Assembly: GCA_023374025.1 (NCBI GenBank)
Contig: SIJG01000056.1
Coordinates: 221,140-285,139, forward strand
Source: Heterodera schachtii
Taxonomy: Eukaryota > Nematoda > Chromadorea > Rhabditida > Heteroderidae
Length of the DNA stretch: 64,000 bases
Direction: 5' to 3'
Under the pieces are notes generated by a model. That model did no database searches, had not been told where the DNA came from, and was given only the letters and a program-made list of their open reading frames with translations. The position numbers were made by a program, and so were the translations under genes. Shown here piece after piece: positions 51,119 through 59,466 of the stretch (position 1 is its first letter; every line of letters begins with the position of its first letter).

Positions 51119-51600
51119 CGGGGGGGGGGGGGGGGGGGTAAATATGTTCAAATATTTAAATTTCCTATGTTAATTGCATCTTTAATTGTTATCAATTATT
51201 TCAATTTCCACAAGTTTCCTTCTATTTGTCTTTTTTAAATGAAGTTTAATTATATTTTAATTTGAGCAATTTTGCGTCATTAACATTTGAGAATTAATGA
51301 ACGTTTCGCGGCGGCGACGGAACGACGGCGGGAGGGAGGGAGGGGTGGGAGAAGGGGGGGAGGGGGGGGACTGACGTAAAATATAAATATTTAAATTTGT
51401 CATAACATTGCGTTTTTTAAATTGTTATTAAAATTCACAAAACACTCATCAAATTTCTTTTTTAATAATTTCCAATTTTAAATTTGACAATTTTGCATCA
51501 TTTAAGCTGACAGTTGATGATTAATTACCTTCGCGCGGCAGACGACGCAGCGGACGGAGGGAGCGACGGAAGGGGGGGGGAGGGAATGGAATGCAAAAAT
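51119..51600 (-). repeat. poly-G tandem repeats of right arm
   Basis: Long G runs (20 bases at about 51,119; G-rich runs at about 51,345-51,370 and 51,568-51,582) alternate with CGGCGGCGACGGAACGACG-like sequence and AT-rich tails. They mirror the left-arm poly-C units, but with about 150 bp net length difference and many substitutions. Confidence 0.65.
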
Positions 51601-51867
51601 GCAAATCAATGAATAATTTGAATTGTGGTTTTTTAAGTCGCGACTTTTGGTTTATGCGGCAAATTAAAACTGCTTTTATTTGGCGGCACCTCCAATAGGT
51701 TTGGGATAATGCGGTAAAAAAAACTCTGGAGCGGCAAGAAAATACCCCTTCAATAGGCTCGGGATTATGAGCGGGCGGCAACTTCAAAGAGAAACAGCCC
51801 TTCAATAGGCTTGGGATTTTGGAGAGGTCCTACCGCTACCCGCTCGGTTTTGACACTATATACTACT

Positions 51868-52233
51868 CCTACCCCATGCCTGATTCGAAAAGTAGTAATG
51901 GGTTCGGAATTGGCATATTCGTTTGATTTTATGGAATCAGAAGAAAATTGTGAAGAATGTTATTGCTGGATAATTAATTTAAAATTAATGTGAAAATGAG
52001 AAAAAAAAATTCGTCTTTCTTGAAAATTTAACGTTTCTTCAAAATGTTGCCAATTGCTTCTTCTTCACAGCCATTTGCACAGATTGGTCTGTCCAACACA
52101 AATCACAAAATCGCCCGCCCACGCTTTGCGCTCGTTGAAGCAAATCCTTAAAACCGTAGTCAAAATAGTGAGCTCTTTACCTTCTGAAAAATTGCATTTT
52201 TTCTGTCTCCTTGGGCTTCATGAAATTTCTTCG
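51868..52233. other. junction sequence right of the palindrome
   Basis: Composition is more balanced than on the left of the palindrome. No coding exon can be supported. There is no direct copy of the left flank next to the palindrome end. Confidence 0.5.
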
Positions 52234-52968
52234 TTAGGTCCTTTTAAGCAAAAACGTTGTTTTTTTTCCAATTTTCCACCTTTCGTCCGGGTCGGTGAAC
52301 TTGAAGTCCGGGTCACCCTCTCGGGCCATCTTGAACTCGTCAGGTGCCCCCTTGTCATACCACCCGTAACGCACCTGCATATTGTAAAAATTTAGTTTAT
52401 TATTTGTCTGATTTACGGAACCTAAATTCTTTTGGATTTCATAAATCATTTTCGATTCCGCGTGCTTGCGCAAGCACTTTTTTGCTACTCATATCTCGGA
52501 GACTTCTACAAAAACCTGTTCCTTTCTGGATCCAGGCGACTCGAAAAGCCCAACTCAAATTCTCAGGGTTGCCGGAATCCGAACACCGAAGCAATTCCCC
52601 CCCCCCGCACCGTTGCACCCTCCGGTCCCGCCCCTAAGAGGGGACACCTTGCGCGACTTGGTGGTCATCATCAGTCGGGCCTGTGCCGACCCTCGTTTCG
52701 TGCCAATTTGCGAACTTTGGCCCCCGCCCAATTTGTTGCTTTGGTCGTCCCGTTTCTTGGCGCGCCAATTTAGCCAAATGCCATGCTCATCTTCACCATC
52801 ATCGTAATCATTTTCATCCCCGTCGTTGTCCTCGCCAAAAGCATCATTTTCATTTTCGTCTTTGGCGGCGCTTTTGTAGCGGTTCTCGTTCGGCGGTTTG
52901 GCCTTTGCGACCCCTTCGTCCTGCTCCACCACCAATTCGTTGGAGGCCGTGATTTTCTTGCGCACTGC
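52234..52968 (-). CDS. hypothetical acidic protein (partial gene model)
   Basis: Two coding stretches on minus look like real exons. The first (about 52,648-52,968) follows a GCGTGCAG acceptor and encodes a basic start, a strongly acidic Asp/Glu-rich segment (DENENDAFGEDNDGDENDYD) and then a basic KSRK end with a plausible AAG|GTGTCC donor. The last (52,234-52,374) follows a GCAG acceptor and reads VRYGWYDKGAPDEFKMAR, ending at a stop. Whether a small exon lies between is unclear, and the start probably lies upstream of 53,000. I do not recognise the family. The acidic stretch suggests a nuclear or chromatin-associated protein, which is a guess. Confidence 0.45.
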
Positions 52969-53567
52969 ACGCAGTGAATAATCTGACGGCGGTTGGGGGA
53001 TACGGTAAGTACATATTTATATATGGTTGGTTACAGTAACCAGCCATAATTACTGTAGTTTTTAAATTTTTATATGAATTCGGTAAATGCGCTCAAATTT
53101 GACGTATATTTTTGCAGAGGTATTACCCATCGATTTACAAGTTTAATTTTGGAAAAAAAGAATTCCAAATTTTCAAGTTTCCAATGATTTGAATATTATA
53201 ATAAATTTCGCAAAACAAAACAAACGACAAATAATTTCCTATTTTTTAATTAGGAATTATTTGTTTTTGCACAAATGATTTTATCAATTCGTTTTAGCCA
53301 AACATTCACATGAGAATGCACACATCACGTGTATTAAAGTCCGAAATTTTAAAACCGAGGTCAAACTTTTTGGAATAAAATTCCGTATTACCAGGGCACC
53401 CGTTTTGGTCCCTTCCCCCTTAAAACCGGACCAGAAAAACCCATTCGGGGTCTCATTTCTTCATAGTCTCTGTCTGTTCATAAAAAAGCCAACTGAGTAA
53501 GGCCGTCTCAGTCCAAGCCAAATCATCCCGAAGACAATGCCAACCAATTAAATATCCCATTTTTACA

Positions 53568-53903
53568 TTAATTATTAATTTGACACTTTAATTGCTTTTT
53601 ACTCGTCTGGCTGTTCAGCTTTCTCTGTACCACCACTGATTTGAGGCCCAAATCTGTGGACAATGCGCTTTTTTTGCTGCCGTTCTGTTGCTGACGCTGT
53701 TGTGAATGGTTGCGTTTTTTTGGTGACAAATTTTTGCCGTTTGTTGGCGTTGTGCCATCCTCGTTGCTGTTGCTGCTTTTTGTACGTTTTGTTGTTGTTG
53801 AAGTAGACGACGAGAAGGAGGAGGACAACTCAAATGTGTTGTTGGTATGGGAAGAAAGGCGAACACCGCGAAAACTGTGCAACATTTTTGCGCTAATTTG
53901 CAA
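53568..53903 (-). CDS. hypothetical Ser/Thr/Gln-rich basic protein
   Basis: This is a 111-codon open reading on minus with stretches of serine and threonine (SSSFSSSTSTTTKRTKSSNS) followed by Gln and Lys runs. It is low in complexity and basic, with no recognisable domain, signal peptide or clear splice sites. The opposite strand is also open, so it may be non-coding. Confidence 0.25.
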   Translation of the reverse strand: MQISAKMLHSFRGVRLSSHTNNTFELSSSFSSSTSTTTKRTKSSNSNEDGTTPTNGKNLSPKKRNHSQQRQQQNGSKKSALSTDLGLKSVVVQRKLNSQTSKKQLKCQINN

Positions 53904-54109
53904 TGGATCGAACGTTTTTAGAAGGCCTAAATTTGAGGAATTGAATTTCCGACAACTTTTGTTCGAATTCGGGTACCCTAATAACTTCTTGGAACGAGTT
54001 TTGCATGACTTTTTTGAAATTGAAACAGATGGTAAATTACCATCAGAAAAATAAATTTTTGAAAAATTCCGTCTTCCTTTATGTAGGAAAGGATAAAACC
54101 CAACAATTC

Positions 54110-54965
54110 TTGGAAAAATTGAAGAATACTACCAATTTTGATTTTGCATACAAATTATATACCATTCGATTCGTCTCGACGAGAGAAATCGAATGATACC
54201 ATTTTTAGGGTGCGGCGACAATTCTGAACAGAGTTACAGACCTGGGACTGAAGTGTCCAAATGGCTCTGGGACTGAACCGTCCAATGCCTAAAAACGCAT
54301 GAATCTCTAACAAAATTTATAACAATCGCTTCCTCTCGGCATGTAAAGGATGAATCCGAAAGAATTTTTAATCCAAAAGGAAATAGAGAAAGTTATGGGG
54401 TCCTGAAAAAATGACCCTGCTCAAAAAGATTGTAAGGGGCTGAAGTGTACAAATTAAAAGTGAATTGGTGAGTGTATTTTGGCCATAACACCGCACACTC
54501 GACTACGGCGGCCAGTAGGTGGGGCGAGACTCCGGGCTACGGAAGAAGTCCGCGCGTGATCCGCAGGCGGTTGACTGATTGGCGGGGGCCCTTCGGGCCC
54601 CCGCAGTCAACCGCCTGTGGCGCTCGTCAGACTGCTTCCTCCGCCCTCCGTCTCGCCCCACTACTTGCTCCGTCTTCGCATGCTCGCCAAGGCGGGCGCT
54701 GCGCGCCCTCAGAAATGGATTCCTGGCAATTATACACCTAGTGGAATCGACTGATCAATTTTTTATTGCATTTTACGGCTTTTGACGGTTCAGTCCCAAA
54801 GCCATTTTGACAATTCAGTCCTAGGTCTGTAACTCTGTTCAGAATTGTCGCCGCGCCCTAAAAATGGTACCATTCGATTTCTCTCATCGAGACGAATCGA
54901 ATGGTATATAATTTGTATGCAAAATCAAAATTTGTAGTATTCTTCAATTTTACCCAATTCTTATA
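54110..54965. mobile_element. foldback/MITE of about 850 bp with long TIRs
   Basis: Inverted repeats of roughly 180 bp per side (about 54,110-54,290 and 54,783-54,965) include TTGAAGAATACTAC, ATACCATTCGATTCGTCTCG and GTTACAGACCT..GGACTGAA. The interior is GC-rich and itself symmetrical. No transposase is present and no target duplication was confirmed. Confidence 0.7.
54561..54620. repeat. 60-nt GC-rich hairpin in foldback element
   Basis: CCGCAGGCGGTTGACTG pairs with CAGTCAACCGCCTGTGG, and inside it GCGGGGGCCC pairs with GGGCCCCCGC around a TTC loop. Further symmetric words outside (GTGGGGCGAGAC and GTCTCGCCCCAC) extend the fold. Confidence 0.75.
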
Positions 54966-55317
54966 AAAAATTCTCGTGATTTTTTTGGTTATTTAATAGG
55001 TATGTGTATATACCGTATATAGGTATATCTAAATGTTATTAGGCATACTTAACAGAGAAAGACTACAAAGTAAAATTTTGATTTTTAAATAAAAATTTTT
55101 TATTTAAAAATTCCAAAAATTAGCAAATTTAAATTAATCAATATAAATTTACTTTTAGAAGTCGAAGTTGTTCGATTTGGTGGAATTTTTTCAAAACGTC
55201 TCTTCATTGTTAAAAATTATATGCAGTAAAATATGTTAAGATTTTTATGTATATGTGTAAAACGAGAAACGAAAACTGAAAAATAATGCTTCTGTTTTAG
55301 GACAGAAAATACGCCTA

Positions 55318-55900
55318 TTAAAAAACGTAAAATTCAGTCCCAGGCAATAAACCAATTGTTGATAATGGCACAATTAAATAAACAGCAAGAATCAAATTAA
55401 AAAAAGACTCAGAAGTACATAGAATGTAGAATATTCGGTTTTTGAAATCACCAAATGACATTTTATATGCTTTAATTAAATTTGCCAAAATTTGTTCGTC
55501 GTGCTTTGATGCAAGTACGTTCTTGGATTTGTGCTTCCCTCGCTTCAAATTTTTCAAGGATGTACTTTGAAAATGCGTGATGAATAGGGTTTGTATTTAT
55601 ATAGACATTCGTTTTTTTCTGAACTGTGAAAGGCCTAAAACACATGAAAACATGTTTTTAGCTTGGTTTGAAGCTTATAGGACGTCTTCCATAGTATGTT
55701 TTGCAATTTGTGCATATTTCGCGTTTATTTGTTTATGGCATCGATACTGAAATGGGCAATAATTTGGGACAAATTGTCCAATTTTGGCGTGACACATCAA
55801 ATTTGTATTTCTGCATTTGGTGTGCTCAAAGTTTAAATAATTTATGCTGAAGAGTTTGGGGAGGGTATGTTTTACAAAAAGAAAGGGAAAATCCATCAAA
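55318..55900 (-). pseudogene. MULE-related transposase remnant
   Basis: Read on minus, 55,626-55,678 matches the intron-like stretch of the MULE copies at 6,208-6,262 (AAGCTTCAAACCAAGCTAAA and onward), and similarity continues weakly on both sides. The ORF before it (55,675-55,899) has a CRNTN..CHAKIG pattern where MULEs have RTNN..E.FHAKI. The ORF after it (55,318-55,557) has a basic stretch and an ILANLIKAY helix like the transposase C-terminus. Catalytic residues are not visible. It is a diverged relative, not a copy, of the elements at 5,091 and 10,310. Confidence 0.4.
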
Positions 55901-56487
55901 AATCAATCGCAAACGGCGGAGATGAGTCAGTACGAGCAGCAGGGAATGACAAAGCTGATCACTGATCAGTCGGAGAGGTTGTGGGAGATAGCGCCAAATT
56001 CTGCAAAATAAATAAATAAAATTCAATTTGTAAGTGTAAAAGTCGACTTGGGAACGGTTAAATGCCTTCACTTGCCTTAATTTTTGGATGGCGAATGAAC
56101 GAAGGGCACAAAACAAACAAAAAGCATACGGACAAATGAAGAAGGAGATGAAACAGACACAAGCAGCAGATTATGATTTAATACACACAATTACTGTAGA
56201 AATAAGTAAATGTTTTTTTGCAAATGAGCGAATAATTAGGCAGGGCACGACGGAGCATTAACACCAAATTTAGGGTTAATTGGAAACCAAATTTGGACAA
56301 ATTTAATGGAAGGAATCGCAAAACACCAATTCCAAACGGCTAATAAATGCCCGCACCCAATAAGCCTAATGAGATGAAGAACGAATGAGTACAATGCTAA
56401 ACAAATGAGTGGTGAGGACGTGAAAGTGTCTCTACAATTAGTTGCGGTGTCATTCATCCGTCCGTCAGTCCGTTCATTTGTTGTTTT
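55900..56487. other. intergenic sequence downstream of the capping protein gene
   Basis: No supported gene or RNA is present. Short minus readings lack domains and splice context. Confidence 0.4.
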
Positions 56488-58862
56488 TCACTGGGACTGT
56501 TGTTGGACAGCGACGGTGGGCGTAGGCGGCTGTTTCATGTCCTGTTGAGTGATGCGGAAGGAGTGGAAGTTCAGCCAGTTCAGCTTGGAGCGAGTGACGG
56601 GCAACTGACGGCGAAGCGCCTTGAAGGTGCTCTCCATTTGCACTTGGGACTCCTGGATGGAGGTCTAAACGGAGGGAATTGGACAAGCAAAAATAGCAAA
56701 ACTCGTCTATTTAGATTGAATTTTGAAATTTATGGGATTGAATCCACGAAATTGAAAAGGGAGCAGCACTACCCTAACACCGTGCCAACCTGATAAGCTG
56801 ACTCCGCTTCGCAAATTGCCCGCAAAAGTTCACGTGCACTCGTTTCCCGGTCATTCTAAACAATAAACAATTGGATGCTTTTTTCCTTTTTTTTTGGATT
56901 TAATTGTCCGACTGTTCTAGACCGAAGGCCAACATAAAGAAGAGAAAGAGTCACTTCGGCTTATCAAAGTCAGAAAACACTTTACGAGGCCATAGCACAG
57001 CGAAGGCGCAGAAAGGCGACGCGTTCGCCTTCATTAGCCTCGGCTTTGACCCAATTAAAACGCTAATTAGACCCTGCTCCTCCCCCCCCTAATTTTGCGG
57101 TTTGTTTTCCCCAATAATTCCATTGAATACATCGTTTTGTTGTGACTCACCGTCATTTTCACTTCCACCGTCGCCTCTTTCTCCGAAATCAGCTGCACAT
57201 TTCCGTCCTCGTAATAGTGCACCTGCAAACGCAATTTGCCCGTGCATTTTTGGAGAGTCCCCGCCATTTTTGAGGAGCCGTCAAAGTTGGGCAAATGCCA
57301 TTCGGAACGCCAACGACCGTTCCTAAAACAATTTGAAAATTCAACAGATATTTTAACATTGATGCAAAACCAATAGTTTTTTGGCTGGAACTGATGGGAC
57401 TCAATGCACAGAATGAGTTTCGGTTCTTTTTGGTGCTGCAACGGCGTGAAAACAGTGGCGACGCCGGTCAGATGGAAATGCTCGTAAATGTACTCGTCCA
57501 ACTCCTCAAAAAAGCAAAGAAACAATTAGGAAGAATTGTGGGTACTAATGTCGTTTACAGCCCATAAAAAAAAATTTTTTTTAATCAATTTAGAAACATT
57601 TCTAGGGAGTTTTCGGGGTCGCTGATCACGAATCCGACATCCATTTCGACCAATTTTGAATCCCGAACCCGAATTCGAACAAAAAGTCGAAATACAAAAT
57701 TTTAAAAATTCTCACTTTTGTTCCTAAAATGACCCAAAACAAGCTAAATTTAGTCATAAACCATTGCAACACCAAAACATGATCATTCTGTACACGTACG
57801 AACATAAAAAGCGAAATTAAAAAATTTGAACATTTTTGTTCGAGTTCGGTTGCGGGGTAGAAATTGCTCAATTTGAATGTCAGATTAGTGAACAGCGACC
57901 CAGAAAACCCCCCAAAACAAGTTTTTATGACTTTATTAACAAAATTTTTCTTTCAAAAAAGTGTGGGCCATTGGCAGTACTTGTTCGAATTTGGGTTCGG
58001 GGTTCGAAATTAGTGCAAATGAATGTCAGATTCGTGATCAGCTACCCCGAAAACCCCCTAGAAATGTTTATAAATTGGTTTAAAAATTATTATTTTTTTA
58101 TGGGCTGTAAACGACATAAGTACCGAATTGTGGTCTGGACAAGTCAGTCCCGTTGGGTTTTTCGCAATTTTTCTCATTTAAAATTCGTCAAAAAGTGTCC
58201 CTAAATTGGAGAAAGTGCCAAAAAGCAAACTTTTTGCAGTGCCTTTCGCCATGGCTCCAATTTTTCGTCAATTTCCTTGGGCCCCGACGGCTGCGCGTCG
58301 GCCGCCTCCTTTCGCAAATGGTCGTATTTGAAAACACGGCCCGTTTTTGGGTCCACGAAACGTCCGTCCGGCAATTCGTTGTGTTCGGTGATCAAAGTCT
58401 GCCAAAAAAATCAATTATCAATATTAGTTGGCATAAATGATTTAAAATAATTTTTAAAAAGTGATAGTCGGCAAAAACATTGAAATTTCAATTTTAGATT
58501 AATTTTTTCGTGTTTTCACCGGTTTGGCCGTCGTCCCCCCCCCCCCCCCCCCCCTTATTCGGTTTAAAACGTGCCGGGTGTTCAGCGCCCGGCTCGGGGT
58601 TGACCGGCACAAACTGTGCCTTGTTGTAGCGCCGGACCGCCTCCAGACAGACGCCCTTTTCCAAAAGTGCGTCGTTCTGCAAAAGAGTGCGCACGTCGTT
58701 GAACACCTCGTTGAACTCGCCCGGCGGCGACTGAAGCAGAATGTCTGACGCAATGCGAGCCTAAAAATTTGAAAATGGAATTGGAAAATTAATGAGAATT
58801 AAATGATGCATTAATTGTCTTGGCAAAACCTTGTCAGCATCCGTAAGCTCTTCCCCAATCAT
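56488..58862 (-). CDS. cap-1: F-actin-capping protein subunit alpha
   Basis: The alpha subunit of the CapZ heterodimer binds the barbed ends of actin filaments in the cytoplasm and blocks subunit exchange. Exons on minus are 58,830-58,862; about 58,554-58,760; 58,231-58,398; 57,371-57,504; 57,151-57,322; 56,790-56,855; 56,488-56,664. Signature stretches are [77 protein letters not shown] and FKALRRQLPVTR. The model has about 318 residues against about 286 in animals; the excess is in the linker and a PPTPTVAVQQQSQ tail. The phases of all junctions agree except the 3' edge of exon 2, which runs into a 20-base poly-C/G tract (58,535-58,554) with no GT donor in phase. That edge may be mis-assembled or mutated. 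The intron between exons 3 and 4 carries a MITE. Confidence 0.93.
57541..58124. mobile_element. hAT-like MITE in capping protein intron
   Basis: The termini are GGTACTAATGTCGTTTACAG and, in complement, GGTACTTATGTCGTTTACAG. Inverted similarity extends for about 140 bp. A perfect 8-bp duplication, GAATTGTG, flanks it at 57,533-57,540 and 58,125-58,132. The interior has a third copy of a subterminal phrase (GAATGTCAGATT..TGA.CAGC). No transposase is present. It lies wholly in the intron and leaves the splice sites intact. Confidence 0.88.
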
Positions 58863-59466
58863 TTTATTGTTGGAATCCAAAATTGATGTTAAAAGAATAC
58901 CCTAAAATGATGATTATCAAATGGTAGAGGTGTACAAAAAACAACAAAATAAGGAACGGAGGATTAAAAAACAAACAAACAAAAAATATTAACAACATAA
59001 CGCCAAATTAAATTATTTATATTATTTAAAATTTAACTCTCCTTAAATTCGGTTACGGTATAAATAGGAAATTTTCTTTTGTTGTAAAATTTATGTATAC
59101 TACAATTTTTTCAAATAGAATTCTAAAATTCTATTTCGAATTCAAATTTCGAATGCATTTCTGTTGAAAAAAATAAAAATACTTATTATCTCAAACTATT
59201 GTAAGACAGTCAGTAGTAAATTCGTTTAAACTTATGTTTTTGATTAGAAAAAGTATCAACGAAACGCCCCGTCACTTTTTGTGAATCATCCGAAAAATTA
59301 TTGGAAAGTGAAAATCGCCGCCGCCGTTTATCCGTTCATTTGTCGATGCATTTTCATTCTGCTGAAATTACCAATATTTCCATTTATTAGAAATACTTTA
59401 ACATATTTTAATTTAGTAATTTTAAAATAATTAAAAATAAAGTGAAATAAAAGCATAATAAGGAAA
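58863..59466. promoter_or_regulatory. shared upstream region of two divergent genes
   Basis: These 604 bases separate the start codons of the capping protein gene (minus) and the SPRY effector gene (plus), so promoters of both must lie here. No TATA box or known motif stands out. The sequence is AT-rich with a CGCCGCCGCCG patch at about 59,320. Confidence 0.5.

Larger units (their letters stand above)
37303..51867. mobile_element. 14.6-kb palindrome carrying two PolB genes (Polinton-like)
   Basis: The two arms, about 37,303-44,665 and 44,668-51,867, are inverted copies of each other with a spacer of only a few tens of bases. The outer ends both begin AGTAGTATAT. Coordinates of matching points sum to 89,329-89,333 from 38,281 to the centre; the outer 1 kb differs by about 150 bases in poly-C/poly-G repeats. 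Each arm contains one protein-primed family-B DNA polymerase gene. Polintons (Mavericks) begin with AG, have inverted repeats and make 6-bp duplications. Here the flanking hexamers (TGCGTC and CCTACC) do not match, and no integrase, ATPase, protease or capsid gene is visible. It may be a reduced self-synthesising element, an element with arm-long TIRs, or an inverted duplication of a relic. Confidence 0.85.

Noticed and set aside
37297..51873. 6-bp target-site duplication for the PolB palindrome
   Set aside because: The hexamers next to the AGTAGTATAT ends are TGCGTC and CCTACC, which do not match. Insertion by an integrase is therefore not shown.
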